Counted from the stretch's first letter, positions 18,085 to 28,234 are shown. The stretch: DNA of 64,000 bases from an uncultured Alphaproteobacteria bacterium (GCA_903857685.1 CAIOFO010000105.1:19614-83613), one strand, 5' to 3'. Numbers and translations: made by a program. Notes: a model not told the origin generated them from the sequence alone.

Positions 18085-18579
18085 ATGAGCTATACTGCCT
18101 TTTCCGGCTTTGATCATTTGGCTTCCGGCTCCCTGTCGGAGGTCTATGCCGCCAGCCGGGACATTCCGGGCGCGCTTATTTTCGACGAACAGACCGGCCG
18201 GGTGGTGGATATAGATCCCCGCCACCCGCCCGGCGATGAAACAACCCGCCCCGGCCGCCCCAGATTGGGGGTGGTGGCGCGGGAAATCACCCTGTTGCCG
18301 CGGCATTGGGACTGGCTGGCGACCCAGCCCGGCGGGGCCTCGGTCGCCTTGCGCAAGCTGGTGGAAGGAGCCCGCAGCAATCCCGGGATGCTGATGCGGG
18401 CGGCGCGCGACAGCGTCTATCGCTTTATCACCGCCATGGTCGGCGACGCGCCCGGCTATGAGGAAGCGATAAGGGCGCTTTATGCCGGCCAGCGCGATGA
18501 GTTCATCGCCCATATCGAAGCCTGGCCGCCGGACATCCGCGCCAAGCTGGAAGACATGACCATCCCGGCCTTCGCTTAA
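18085..18579 (+). CDS. DUF2239 family protein
   Basis: 164-residue protein of unknown function recognised as DUF2239: GSLSEVYAASRDIPGALIFDEQTGRVVDID, then REITLLPRHWDWLATQPGGASVALRKLVEGAR, and FITAMVGDAPGYEEAIRALYAGQRDEFIAHIEAWPPDIR. Soluble, no signal peptide. The mix of a short beta-rich N-terminus and helical C-terminus suggests a DNA- or metabolite-binding role but nothing decides it. It starts just after a repeat cluster and converges with the sdhAF4 gene, overlapping it by four bases. Confidence 0.9.
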   Translation: MSYTAFSGFDHLASGSLSEVYAASRDIPGALIFDEQTGRVVDIDPRHPPGDETTRPGRPRLGVVAREITLLPRHWDWLATQPGGASVALRKLVEGARSNPGMLMRAARDSVYRFITAMVGDAPGYEEAIRALYAGQRDEFIAHIEAWPPDIRAKLEDMTIPAFA

Positions 18580-18767
18580 AAATCGGAAATAAGCCCCTTC
18601 TTTTCCCAGTCGCCATAGCGGGTGGGCTCGGGGCCCTTGGGGCCGCCGCGCTCGGGCGGCAGGGGATGGGGATGCTCTGCGGCGCGGCGCGCAGCCGCTT
18701 CCTGGTTGGCGCGCTCGGCGGCCTGCTTCAGGCGGGCGGCGATCTGGTCCGGTGTTAAAGCTGTCAC
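18576..18767 (-). CDS. Succinate dehydrogenase assembly factor 4 homologue (DUF1674)
   Basis: Small protein of about 63 residues ending GPKGPEPTRYGDWEKKGLISDF, the diagnostic DUF1674/SDHAF4 signature; these proteins bind flavinylated SdhA during complex II assembly. The N-terminal part is an alanine/arginine-rich helix. The start is uncertain: GTG 18767 gives the usual size but has only a weak ribosome site. The same frame stays open far upstream across htpX, which is an antisense artefact. No sdh genes are nearby. Confidence 0.8.
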   Translation of the reverse strand: MTALTPDQIAARLKQAAERANQEAAARRAAEHPHPLPPERGGPKGPEPTRYGDWEKKGLISDF

Positions 18768-18836
18768 TTTTGCAATCTTGCTTGACCCTGTGCCAGCCGA
18801 GCTTACATCAATCCCGGCATCCAAGAGAATGCGTTC

Positions 18837-19694
18837 ATGAACACTTTCAAGACCGGCCTGCTGATGAGCCTGATGACGGGATTGTTCCTGGCGGCGGGCG
18901 CACTGGTTGGCGGCACAGACGGCATGATGTTCGCCTTCGTGCTGGCGCTGGGCCTGAACCTTTTCGCCTATTGGAACTCGGACAAGGTGCTGCTGCGCAT
19001 GTATGGCGCGCGCCAGGTGGATGCCGCCAGCGCGCCCGACCTCTACCACATCGTGGAGCGGCTGGCAGCCAACGCGCATCTGCCCATGCCGAAGGTTTTC
19101 ATTTCCGAAAATCCGCAGCCCAACGCCTTTGCCACCGGCCGCAATCCCGGCCACGCTGCTGTCTGCGTCACATCGGGCCTGCTGGCGAAAGTCACCAACG
19201 AAGAATTGGCGGGCGTGATCGCCCACGAACTTGGCCATGTGCGCAATCACGACACCCTCACCATGACCATCACCGCCGTGATTGCCGGCGCCATCGGCAT
19301 GCTGGCCAACATGGCCTTCTTCATGGGCGACCGGCGCAATCCGCTGGGACTGGTCGGCATCTTGCTGGTGACAATGCTGGCGCCTTTCGCCGCCATGCTG
19401 GTGCAGGCGGCAATTTCGCGTTCCCGCGAATTCGAAGCCGACAGGGCCGGCGCCGAGCTGACCGGCCGTCCGCTCTGGCTGGCCAATGCGCTGGCGGCGA
19501 TTGATGCTTCGGCCCAGCGCACCCTGAACCCGGAAGCCGACGCCAATCCCGCCACGGCGCACATGTTCATCGTCAATCCGCTGCATGGCGGCATGTCCGG
19601 ACTGTTTGCCAGCCATCCTTCCACCGAGGAACGCATCGCGCGCCTGCGCGCCATGGCAGGCGCCGCCGCGCCATCCTCCGGTCCTTGGGCTTGA
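18837..19694 (+). CDS. htpX: Heat-shock zinc metalloprotease HtpX
   Basis: Inner-membrane M48 protease for quality control of membrane proteins, 285 residues. Two N-terminal hydrophobic helices ([36 protein letters not shown]) precede the zinc motif HELGH at residues 130-134, and two more helices follow. The third zinc ligand is in [13 protein letters not shown]. It overlaps the rsmB start (TTGA), so the two genes are coupled, as in many alphaproteobacteria. Confidence 0.95.
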   Translation: MNTFKTGLLMSLMTGLFLAAGALVGGTDGMMFAFVLALGLNLFAYWNSDKVLLRMYGARQVDAASAPDLYHIVERLAANAHLPMPKVFISENPQPNAFATGRNPGHAAVCVTSGLLAKVTNEELAGVIAHELGHVRNHDTLTMTITAVIAGAIGMLANMAFFMGDRRNPLGLVGILLVTMLAPFAAMLVQAAISRSREFEADRAGAELTGRPLWLANALAAIDASAQRTLNPEADANPATAHMFIVNPLHGGMSGLFASHPSTEERIARLRAMAGAAAPSSGPWA

Positions 19695-20965
19695 GTGACG
19701 ATGCCGGCCTGCCCGCCCGCAAGGCCGCTCTTTCGCTTTTGTCCGGCGTGCTGCGCAAGCGACGTCCGCTGGATGCCCTGCTGGGTACGCTGAAAGACCT
19801 GCCGCCGCGCGACTCCGGGTTCGCCCGCGCCCTGGCCAGCGGCGCCTTGCGTCACTTCGGCGAACTGGACGCCGCCATCCGGCATTTTGTGCCCAAGCCT
19901 TTGCCCGCGCACAAGGCCGGCCCGGCAATGGAAATTCTGCTGCTGGGCGCGGCGGAATTGTTGATCCTGAAAGGCGCGGCCCATGCCGCGGTGGATGGCG
20001 CCAACAATTTGGCAGCCGCCGACAAGAAAGCGGTGCATTTCAAGCCGCTGATCAATGCCGTGCTTCGGCACATCGCCAGGGAAGGCCAGGCGGTGCGCGA
20101 CACGCTGGACAGCCCGCGCCTGAACACCCCGGACTGGTTGTGGGAACGCTGGCTGGCGCAATATGGCCAAGACGTCGTCCGGGCCATCGCGATGGCGCAT
20201 CAAATCGAAGCGCCGCTGGACATCACTTTGAAGAATTCCGCGTCGCTGTTTCCCGAAAGCACGGCTCTGTTCGGCGCTTCGCGCCGCCTGGCGGCGGGCC
20301 GGGTGGAAGAGTTGCCCGGCTTTGCGCAGGGGCACTGGTGGGTGCAGGACGCCGCCGCGACCTTGCCGGTCGTGATGCTGGGCGATGTAAAGGGCAGGCG
20401 TGTGATTGATCTTTGCGCCGCGCCCGGCGGCAAGACCATGCAGCTGGCGGCGGCGGGGGCGGAGGTGATCGCGGTGGAATCCGATCCGGCGCGGCTGGAG
20501 CGGCTCAAGGAAAATCTGGCACGCACCGGCCTCGATGCCACCGTGATCCAGCAGGATGCGCGCGATTTCAAGGCCAGCGCGCCCTTTGTCCTGATTGACG
20601 CGCCCTGCACCGCCAGCGGCACCATCCGCCGCCATCCCGACCTGCCCTGGATCAAGCAGCCGGACGATGTCACGGCGCGGGCGCCGCTGGCTTACGAAAT
20701 CCTGGAAAGCGGCGCGGTGATGACCGAGCCGGGCGGCATCCTGGTATTTGCGGTCTGTTCGCTGGAACGCGAGGAAGGCGAGGAGCAGATTGCCGCCTTC
20801 CTGGAAACGCATCCGCAATTCGCGCGCCTGCCCCTCACGGCTGGTGATGTGTTCGGGCACGGCGAATGGATTTCGCCGGAGGGCGATCTGCGCACCCTGC
20901 CCTGTCACATGGCTGACCAGGGCGGCATGGACGGATTTTACGCCGCGCGGCTGAAGCGGCTATAG
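19691..20965 (+). CDS. rsmB: 16S rRNA m5C967 methyltransferase RsmB
   Basis: RNA (cytosine-5) methyltransferase of about 424 residues. The N-terminal NusB-like domain ([23 protein letters not shown] to [11 protein letters not shown]) is followed by the SAM domain: [33 protein letters not shown] with one catalytic cysteine, and [15 protein letters not shown] with the second. TTG 19691 overlaps the htpX stop codon in the TTGA arrangement; TTG 19685 is an alternative. Its end overlaps the convergent coiled-coil gene by six bases. Confidence 0.94.
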   Translation: MSDDAGLPARKAALSLLSGVLRKRRPLDALLGTLKDLPPRDSGFARALASGALRHFGELDAAIRHFVPKPLPAHKAGPAMEILLLGAAELLILKGAAHAAVDGANNLAAADKKAVHFKPLINAVLRHIAREGQAVRDTLDSPRLNTPDWLWERWLAQYGQDVVRAIAMAHQIEAPLDITLKNSASLFPESTALFGASRRLAAGRVEELPGFAQGHWWVQDAAATLPVVMLGDVKGRRVIDLCAAPGGKTMQLAAAGAEVIAVESDPARLERLKENLARTGLDATVIQQDARDFKASAPFVLIDAPCTASGTIRRHPDLPWIKQPDDVTARAPLAYEILESGAVMTEPGGILVFAVCSLEREEGEEQIAAFLETHPQFARLPLTAGDVFGHGEWISPEGDLRTLPCHMADQGGMDGFYAARLKRL

Positions 20966-22996
20966 CCGCCCCAGCGCATAAGCGATGGCGAGATAGATTT
21001 TTCCGGTATCCGCCGAGAGAATGGTGGAAGCCAGCAGACCGCCGCCGTCACCGTCGCGCGCCTTGGCCAGCAGCGATTCAAATTCGCTCAGATACGCATC
21101 CGCCGCGTCATGGAAGCGGGTGTCTTCGCGATAAAGGGTGGTGATGCGGTCGATCGCGGCATCGTCAATCGCCACCGCCAGCTTGCGCGCGAACACCGCC
21201 CGGTCGCCGGAAAGATACCGCTTCCAGTCGTCATCGCCGGGCACCGAGTCCATCACGATGGCTTCCAGGTCAACCGCCATGTCGGCCAACGCCATTTCCA
21301 GCGCCCCCAGCGCCGCGGCGCTGCCGGACTGAAGCTGCGGTTGGCCGTTGGTTTCGACCGCCGCCAGCAGGGTTTTCATTTCCCAGCTTTTGCCGGGCAC
21401 CGGCTTGTCCGACGTATCGCGCAGATCGCGCCGGGGCCGCTGGGTCAGTTTGCGCGCCAGGCCCGTGAGGCCCTCGCTTTCGCTTTCCGGCTGGGCTTGC
21501 GGCGCCACGCTGGGCCGCGCCGCGCGGGCATGAATGGTCGAAAGGGTGCGGGCGGAAAGATCGAGAATCTGGTCGGTCTCGTTCTGCACCATCTGGCGGA
21601 TGCGCTGCGCCTCGCCCTGCGCCACCGTCGGCAGCCGGGTGAGATGACGCTCCACTTCCTCAATCGCCTTGGCGAGCGAGGTGCGGATCTCATGCGCCTC
21701 GGCCGACATTTCGCCGGCGGCGCGCAGCAGCCTTTCGCATTCCGCCATGGCTTCGCCGACCAGCGCGCGCGCGTCCTGCTTGGCCTGGGCGGCGCTTTCG
21801 CCGATCAGGGTCTGGGCCCCCGTGCCGGCATCGCGCAATGTGCCGATCAGCGCCGCCAGGACCGTGTTGGCGGTTTCGCTGGCGTCCTTCAGCCGTTCGG
21901 CCTCGCGCGCGAAAGCGCCGGTGAGCTGGCTGGCGCGGCTGGCGGCGTTGGCCATGATCAGTTCCAGGTGACGCTCGGCATCGCCGGTCACCATTTCAAA
22001 GCGCTTGGCTTCCCCGCCCAGCGAACCGATCGCCTGTTCCATGCCGGCGCGCTGCCCCGCCAGGGCGCCTTCAAACACGGCGCTGTCTTCCTTCAGCTTG
22101 CTCAGCAATTCATTCATCTGGCCGCGATGCTTTTCCTGGCGCGCCAGCACGAATTCGGCGCGGGCCAGCGCCGCATCCGAAACCTGTTCGATTTTCTTGG
22201 CCTGGTTGTCGAGTTCAACCGCCGCGGCGTGCGGCGCATCCGCCGCCGCCTGGGCCGCAGCGCGAAATCCGGCCGCCTGCACATCCAGCTGCTGGGTCGC
22301 CATTTTCAGGCCGCCTTCCGCGGTCTCGATGCTGGCGCGCAATTGCGCGGCGCGGCCGGCAACGGTTTCCGAGGCGCGATTGGCGGAATCGGTAAGATGA
22401 TCGCCCAGCAATTCCAGCCGCTGGCTTTCCTGGGTGAGGCGGGCGGCGATGGCCTCGCCGCGCACCGCGGCGCGCACGCCCGCTTCGTCGAGCGCGGCGA
22501 CCTGATTTTCCAGCGAGGTTTCCAGCGCCCTGAGCCGCCCGAAGGCGCCATCCAGGCCGGCATTGAGGGCGTCGAGTTCGCGGCGCACCGCGCGTCCCAG
22601 CTTTACCGCGCTGCGCGCGGCGGTGTCGTCGGCGGTGAAAAGATGCTCGGCGGCGGCCTGTAGAGTTTCGGCGGTGCGGCCCATCTGGCTGGCGCGGCCA
22701 AAGGCAGCCGCGATAGCAATGAAGAGGAACGGCGGCAGCGCCATGGCGGCGGCGAACAGCGCCAGTTGCTGCATGTCGAGGCCGACCAGCCCTTGCGGCC
22801 CGAAATAGCCCCACAGATATGCGCCCCACACCCCGATCCAGAAGGCCGACAGAATTGCGGCGAAGGTCAGGGCGGTGGCGGGAAAGCGTGACGGCGCCCG
22901 CGCGGCGGGCCGGGACGAAAGCCTAATTTCGGGCTCGTCCGGAGCATTGGCCGGTTGCAGGATAACTGGTTGATTTCGTTCGAAATTTCTAACCAT
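20960..22996 (-). CDS. Membrane-anchored coiled-coil protein, TipN-like
   Basis: 678 residues. A 40-residue cytoplasmic tail leads to two transmembrane helices (about 42-64 and 76-98), then a very long alanine/glutamate-rich coiled coil (about 105-490). A low-complexity linker follows, and a conserved-looking globular end ([54 protein letters not shown]) closes the protein. This architecture resembles the Caulobacter polarity factor TipN, but I identify it by layout only. It faces a gene for an Hpt phosphotransfer protein across a spacer holding a near-CtrA site, which suits a cell-cycle or polarity role. No enzymatic motif is visible. Confidence 0.7.
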   Translation of the reverse strand: MVRNFERNQPVILQPANAPDEPEIRLSSRPAARAPSRFPATALTFAAILSAFWIGVWGAYLWGYFGPQGLVGLDMQQLALFAAAMALPPFLFIAIAAAFGRASQMGRTAETLQAAAEHLFTADDTAARSAVKLGRAVRRELDALNAGLDGAFGRLRALETSLENQVAALDEAGVRAAVRGEAIAARLTQESQRLELLGDHLTDSANRASETVAGRAAQLRASIETAEGGLKMATQQLDVQAAGFRAAAQAAADAPHAAAVELDNQAKKIEQVSDAALARAEFVLARQEKHRGQMNELLSKLKEDSAVFEGALAGQRAGMEQAIGSLGGEAKRFEMVTGDAERHLELIMANAASRASQLTGAFAREAERLKDASETANTVLAALIGTLRDAGTGAQTLIGESAAQAKQDARALVGEAMAECERLLRAAGEMSAEAHEIRTSLAKAIEEVERHLTRLPTVAQGEAQRIRQMVQNETDQILDLSARTLSTIHARAARPSVAPQAQPESESEGLTGLARKLTQRPRRDLRDTSDKPVPGKSWEMKTLLAAVETNGQPQLQSGSAAALGALEMALADMAVDLEAIVMDSVPGDDDWKRYLSGDRAVFARKLAVAIDDAAIDRITTLYREDTRFHDAADAYLSEFESLLAKARDGDGGGLLASTILSADTGKIYLAIAYALGRL

Positions 22997-23058
22997 GGGA
23001 GGCCTTTGGACACCTCATACTATGGTAAATGCGGCGCTGCGGAAAGGCACCTCTGCCA

Positions 23059-23073
23059 TTAACGCCGCCTTAG
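23059..23073 (+). promoter_or_regulatory. Candidate CtrA-like binding site
   Basis: TTAA (23059-23062), seven bases, then TTAG (23070-23073): seven of eight positions of the TTAA-N7-TTAA CtrA consensus. It lies between the divergent coiled-coil and Hpt genes. A single degenerate site in a GC-rich genome is suggestive only. Confidence 0.3.
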
Positions 23074-23119
23074 CTGCGAAGGATGACAATCAGCCGGTCT
23101 GAAAAACGGAAAAACGCCC

Positions 23120-23454
23120 TTGGCCAAGCCCGTCGATATGGATCACCTCGCCCGCTACACCGGCGGCGATGTCACCTTGAATGCGGAGATCCTGCGGCTG
23201 TTCGACGTGCAGGTCACCGGCATGGTGGGTGAACTCAACGCCGTGCTTTCCGTGCGCGACGCCAGGCGCTGGCGCGAGATCACCCACACCATCAAGGGCG
23301 CGGCGCGCGGCATCGGCGCTTTCGGCATGGGCGAAGCGGCTGCCGCCGCAGAGCCGATTGATCCGGCCAATGCGGAACGGGCGCAGGCCGCGATCCAGGC
23401 GCTGGAAAGCGAAGCGCAGAATGTGCGCTGCTTCATCCAGGATTATCTGGCGGC

Positions 23455-23458
<4 letters not shown>
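23120..23458 (+). CDS. Hpt-domain phosphotransfer protein
   Basis: Single-domain histidine phosphotransferase of 112 residues. The phosphorylatable His56 sits in the canonical EITHTIKGAARGIGAFGMGEAA helix. Start codon TTG 23120 (MAKPVDMDHLARYTGGD) is preferred because it completes the N-terminal helix; ATG 23138 is possible. Such stand-alone Hpt proteins relay phosphate between hybrid kinases and response regulators, as ChpT does through a different fold. A partner could be the hybrid kinase at 31.2 kb, but this is speculation. It overlaps chorismate mutase convergently by four bases. Confidence 0.9.
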
Positions 23459-24923
<1,465 letters not shown>

Positions 24924-24995
24924 GTGAGGAGCGGCCACCGGAGGCGGCGAGCACGAGCGAGCGGCCCTTAGGATTGTCAGAGGAATGATAAAGTC

Positions 24996-25307
24996 ATGAA
25001 GATCATTGCCAAGGACCGCAAGGGCAAGGAACACATTCTGGAAGGCCGCGACGGCTGGAGCGTGATGGAAATATTGCGCGACGGCGGCCTCGACATCGCG
25101 GCGGAATGCGGCGGCGCCTGCGCCTGCGCCACCTGCCATGTCTATGTGACGGATGGCTGGTACGAAAAGCTGCCCGAGCCGTCGGAATCCGAACTCGACA
25201 TGCTGGACATGGCGCTGGCGGTGGAACCGGGCCGGTCGCGCCTGTCCTGCCAGATCACCTGCAACGACGCGACCGACGGCATCAAGGTCACGGTTGCGCC
25301 GGAGTGA
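24996..25307 (+). CDS. 2Fe-2S ferredoxin, adrenodoxin type
   Basis: 103-residue electron carrier. Cluster cysteines follow the C-x5-C-x2-C...C pattern: Cys38, Cys44, Cys47 (AECGGACACATCHVYV) and Cys85 (RLSCQI). Cys42 and Cys89 are extra. The sequence DMLDMALAVEPGRSRLSCQI is typical of FdxB-type ferredoxins used in Fe-S assembly, cytochrome P450 or ubiquinone hydroxylation. It stands alone behind the reductase gene, not in an isc/hsc cluster. AGGA lies about ten bases before ATG 24996. Confidence 0.94.
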   Translation: MKIIAKDRKGKEHILEGRDGWSVMEILRDGGLDIAAECGGACACATCHVYVTDGWYEKLPEPSESELDMLDMALAVEPGRSRLSCQITCNDATDGIKVTVAPE

Positions 25308-25310
25308 GGC

Positions 25311-25420
25311 ACGGCCCGCGTAGCGGGTGAGCAGGTCCGGTGGACCTGGGAAAGTGGCGAACGCCCGGAGCGCAAGCGCAGTGCAGGCGCTAGGTCCGGA
25401 ACTTTTGTTCCGGCAGGCCG
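25311..25420. repeat. Intergenic hairpin cluster with family C repeat
   Basis: CCCGC/GCGGG, CAGGTCC/GGACCTG (25332-25348, loop GGT) and CCGGAAC/GTTCCGG form three successive hairpins in the spacer after the ferredoxin. The 22 bases 25327-25348 are found reverse-complemented at 5918-5939. GCGCAAGCG is a one-mismatch family B core. The cluster may end ferredoxin transcription. Confidence 0.65.
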
Positions 25421-25451
25421 TTCTCTTCGTCGCATTTCAAAGGACCACACC

Positions 25452-25673
25452 ATGAAAAACATGGGTATTTTGGGCGCGGTTTTGATCGTGCTGGGCGTCG
25501 GCGCGCTGTTCTTCGGCCATTTCAGCTATACCGACACCAAGCCGGTGCTCAAGGCCGGGCCGCTGGAGATCAGTTCGCAGCAAGACCATACCATCTGGAT
25601 CCCCACCGCCGCCGGAATCGTCATTGTCCTGGCCGGTGTCGCCTTGGTCATGACCGGTCGCCGTTCTTCCTGA
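25452..25673 (+). CDS. Small two-helix membrane protein (DUF3185-like)
   Basis: 73 residues with two hydrophobic helices (MGILGAVLIVLGVGALFFGHF and AAGIVIVLAGVALVMTG) joined by a short polar loop (TDTKPVLKAGPLEISSQQDH). Ribosome site AAAGGA precedes ATG 25452. This layout and the ILGAVLIVLGVGAL start resemble DUF3185/DUF3096-like small membrane proteins of unknown function. It lies alone between repeat clusters. Confidence 0.8.
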   Translation: MKNMGILGAVLIVLGVGALFFGHFSYTDTKPVLKAGPLEISSQQDHTIWIPTAAGIVIVLAGVALVMTGRRSS

Positions 25674-25680
25674 AAGCGCC

Positions 25681-25759
25681 CTGCCGCGCGGGCCAGCGGT
25701 TAGCGCCAGCGTAGTGCCGCGCTGGCGCTAGGCCCCGCTTGGCATTTTCAGGGCGCGCC
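25681..25759 (+). repeat. Family D repeat, copy 1, with nested family B hairpin
   Basis: CTGCCGCGCGGGCC (25681-25694), CCCGCTTGGCAT (25734-25745) and GGGCGCGCC (25751-25759) recur in the same order at 26342-26399. GCGCCCTG (25676-25683) also pairs with CAGGGCGC (25749-25756). Inside lies an 11-bp perfect stem, TAGCGCCAGCG (25701-25711) with CGCTGGCGCTA (25720-25730), carrying the family B core GCGCCAGCG and absent from copy 2. Confidence 0.75.
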
Positions 25760-25803
25760 GCCGCGCGGGCCCGCGGCTCTTCGTAAACGGGCTGAACCAC
25801 GTT

Positions 25804-25830
25804 ATCCTCCCGCCATAAACGCGGGAGGAT
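25804..25830 (+). promoter_or_regulatory. Hairpin sequestering the cupin Shine-Dalgarno
   Basis: ATCCTCCCGC (25804-25813) pairs perfectly with GCGGGAGGAT (25821-25830) around CATAAAC. The 3' arm contains GGAGGA (25824-25829), placed eight bases before ATG 25838, so a folded transcript would hide the ribosome site. It could instead be a DNA operator. Confidence 0.55.
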
Positions 25831-25837
25831 TATAATC

Positions 25838-26329
25838 ATGCATGCGATTTCCAAGACGATTTTGGCTCTGGGCCTTGTTGCCAGCTTTTGCGGGCTCGCC
25901 GCCGCCCAGCCGGTAAAGCCCGATCCCGGCCATCTTCCCTTCGTCCTGCCCGACGGCATTCAATGGAGCGGCACCGCCAGCAGCCCCATGCAGCAGGCCA
26001 CCCTGTTCGGTGACCCGAACAAGCCGGGCCCCTATGGCGTGCTGATCCGCTGGAATCCGGGCCATTTCAGCACGCCGCATTTCCACAGCAGCGACCGGTG
26101 GGCCTATGTGATCTCCGGCACTTGGTGGGTGAGTTCTTCCAATGTCTATGACGAAAGCAAAATGTATCCGCTGCCGGCCGGCACCTTCGCCACCGATATC
26201 GCGAACACGGTGCATTATGACGGCGCCAAGGCGGGCGGCCCGCCCGCGGTGCTGGAGCTGGTCGGCATGGGACCGGTGACAACCACCCAGGTGGATGATA
26301 CCGGCAAGCCCAAGCCGGCCCGCCAGTAG
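25838..26329 (+). CDS. Secreted cupin-domain protein
   Basis: 163 residues with a signal peptide (MHAISKTILALGLVASFCGLAAA, cleavage likely after AAA-Q). The mature part is a single cupin: FSTPHFHSSDRWAYVISGTWWVSS has the two metal-ligand histidines of motif 1, and PLPAGTFATDIANTVHYDGAK is motif 2 with a third histidine. Function unknown; similar periplasmic cupins are annotated only by domain. The gene is isolated, flanked on both sides by family D repeats, and its ribosome site is sealed in a hairpin, so it may have arrived as a unit and be translationally controlled. Confidence 0.88.
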   Translation: MHAISKTILALGLVASFCGLAAAQPVKPDPGHLPFVLPDGIQWSGTASSPMQQATLFGDPNKPGPYGVLIRWNPGHFSTPHFHSSDRWAYVISGTWWVSSSNVYDESKMYPLPAGTFATDIANTVHYDGAKAGGPPAVLELVGMGPVTTTQVDDTGKPKPARQ

Positions 26330-26341
26330 CTTCCTGTCTCA

Positions 26342-26420
26342 CTGCCGCGCGGGCCTGCCTGCGCTGTCGCGCGTCCCGCTTGGCATAACTGGGCGCGCCA
26401 TTGCACGCCCAGTTATTTCC
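26342..26420 (+). repeat. Family D repeat, copy 2
   Basis: CTGCCGCGCGGGCC (26342-26355), CCCGCTTGGCAT (26375-26386) and GGGCGCGCC (26391-26399) match copy 1 at 25681-25759 with a shorter middle. AACTGGGCG and CGCCCAGTT then form a 9-bp hairpin. It sits 12 bases past the cupin stop codon. Confidence 0.7.
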
Positions 26421-26453
26421 GGCGATACCATAAGCGCCAAATGGGGGGGCGAT

Positions 26454-26666
26454 ATGGACGAGGAAAAGCCGCGCCGGAAATTCCATCCGGTCTATCTGCT
26501 GCTGGCGCTGCCCTTCATCGCCGACCTGTATCCGCCGCTCTACAACCGCATCACCCCGGAGCTTTTCGGCATTCCCTTTTTCTACTGGTGGCAGACGCTG
26601 TGGATCGTGCTGGCCGCGCTCTGCATCCTGCCGGCTTATTTGCATGAAGTGCGGCACGGCAAATGA
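26454..26666 (+). CDS. DUF3311 small membrane protein
   Basis: 70 residues from ATG 26454, with two hydrophobic helices (HPVYLLLALPFIADLYPPLYNRI and FYWWQTLWIVLAALCILPAYL). DUF3311 proteins are usually encoded directly before an SSS-family monocarboxylate symporter, as here (ATGA overlap with the next gene), and probably form an accessory subunit of it. GGGGGGCG precedes the start codon. Confidence 0.88.
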   Translation: MDEEKPRRKFHPVYLLLALPFIADLYPPLYNRITPELFGIPFFYWWQTLWIVLAALCILPAYLHEVRHGK

Positions 26667-28213
26667 GCGCCCATCCCGTCACCCTGGTGGTTTTCTTTGC
26701 CCTGTTCGCAGGCGTAGCCCTGCTGGGTCTGCTGGGCTCGCGCTGGCGGGCGGCCGATCTGTCCCAGCTGGCGGAATGGGGCCTGGGGGGGCGGCGCTTC
26801 GGCACGGTCATCACCTGGTTCCTGATGGGCGGCGACCTTTATACCGCCTACACCTTCATCGCCGTGCCGGCGCTGATGTTCGGCGCGGGCGCGACGGGCT
26901 TTTTCGCCATCCCCTATGCCACCTTGATGTATCCGCTGCTGTTCCTGTTCTTTCCACGCCTGTGGTCGGTGGCGCGCGCCCATGGCTATGTCACCGCCGC
27001 CGATTTCGTGCGCGGACGCTTCGGCAACCGGCCGCTGGCGCTGGCGGTGGCACTGACCGGCATTGTCGCCACCATGCCCTATATCGCGCTGCAGCTGATG
27101 GGCATGCAGGTGGTGATTGCGGCGCTGGGCCTGAATTACACCGTGGCGCTGCCGCTTTTGGGCAGCGTGTCCCTGCCGCTTATCGCCGCCTTCATCGTGC
27201 TGGCGGCCTATACCTATAACAGCGGACTTCGCGGCACGGCGCTGGTGGCCGTGGTCAAGGACATGCTGGTCTATGCCACGGTGCTGGCGGCGATCATCAT
27301 CATCCCGTCGGAGCTGGGCGGCTATGGCAAGGTTTTCGCCAGCGTCGATCCCAAGCTTCTGATTCTGGGCCATGGCACCGCCGACAATCTGGGACCGGGC
27401 TTTGCCTATGTCAGTCTCTGCATCGGCTCGACCCTGGCGCTGTTCATGTATCCTCATGCCGTGACCGGCCTGCTGTCGGCCTCAAGCCGGCATGTGGTGA
27501 AACGAAATTCCATGATCCTGCCCGCCTATTCCGTGGCCTTGGCGCTGGTGGCGCTGCTGGGCTACATGGCGATCGCCGCCGGGGTGAAAACGATGCCCGC
27601 TTATGCGCCCGGCTTTGCCAGCTTCGGCAACAATTTCGCGGTGCCGGCGCTATTCCTGCACATGTTTCCCGCCTGGTTCGTCGGCGTGGCCTTCGCCGCC
27701 ATCGCCATCGGCGCGCTGGTGCCCGCCTCGATGATGGCGATTGCCTGCGGCAATCTTTTCAGCCGCAATATCTACAAGGATTTCATCAACCCGGCCTGCA
27801 CCCCGGCTGAGGAATCGCGCGCCGCCAAATTGACCTCGCTGGCGGTCAAGCTGGGGGCGCTGATCTTTGTGCTGGAATTGCAGACCACCTACGCCATCCA
27901 GCTGCAATTGCTGGGCGGCATCTGGATCTGCCAGACCGTGCCGGCGGTGTTGCTGGCCTTGTATGTGCGGCTGAACCCCTGGGGGCTTTTGGCGGGATGG
28001 GCGGCGGGCATGACGGCAGGCACCTGGATGGCCTGGCAGCTCGGCTTTAAAAGCTCAACCTATGTGCTGCATCTTTTCGGGCTCGCCATTCCCTGTTACG
28101 CGGCCCTGAGCGCGCTGCTGCTCAATCTGCTGATCGCCGGCGCGGTGAGCGTGGTCGCCAGCGCGCTGTCGGTGGTGAGCGCCGACCAGACCGTCGCGGA
28201 AGATTACGTGTAA
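26663..28213 (+). CDS. Sodium:solute symporter (SSS family), monocarboxylate-permease-like
   Basis: 516-residue inner-membrane transporter with about 13 hydrophobic segments. The early motif AEWGLGGRRFGTVITWFLMGGDLYTAYTF and GHVMYPHAVTGLLSASS-like core (FMYPHAVTGLLSASSRHVVKRNSM) are typical of the MctP/PanF-related SSS group. Substrate is likely a small organic acid, but not certain. Its start overlaps the DUF3311 stop codon. It ends in front of a hairpin-rich spacer, convergent with pstB. Confidence 0.9.
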   Translation: MSAHPVTLVVFFALFAGVALLGLLGSRWRAADLSQLAEWGLGGRRFGTVITWFLMGGDLYTAYTFIAVPALMFGAGATGFFAIPYATLMYPLLFLFFPRLWSVARAHGYVTAADFVRGRFGNRPLALAVALTGIVATMPYIALQLMGMQVVIAALGLNYTVALPLLGSVSLPLIAAFIVLAAYTYNSGLRGTALVAVVKDMLVYATVLAAIIIIPSELGGYGKVFASVDPKLLILGHGTADNLGPGFAYVSLCIGSTLALFMYPHAVTGLLSASSRHVVKRNSMILPAYSVALALVALLGYMAIAAGVKTMPAYAPGFASFGNNFAVPALFLHMFPAWFVGVAFAAIAIGALVPASMMAIACGNLFSRNIYKDFINPACTPAEESRAAKLTSLAVKLGALIFVLELQTTYAIQLQLLGGIWICQTVPAVLLALYVRLNPWGLLAGWAAGMTAGTWMAWQLGFKSSTYVLHLFGLAIPCYAALSALLLNLLIAGAVSVVASALSVVSADQTVAEDYV

Positions 28214-28234
28214 TTCCCGCGCCATAGTCCCAAT

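Noticed and set aside
18576..19928. 450-codon minus-strand frame ending in the DUF1674 signature
   Set aside because: Only the last 63 codons belong to the sdhAF4 homologue; the rest is antisense to htpX, which has intact HELGH and membrane helices.
25831..25836. TATAAT just before the cupin start codon as a -10 box
   Set aside because: Transcription would begin downstream of the ATG, and no -35 element lies at the right distance; probably coincidence.
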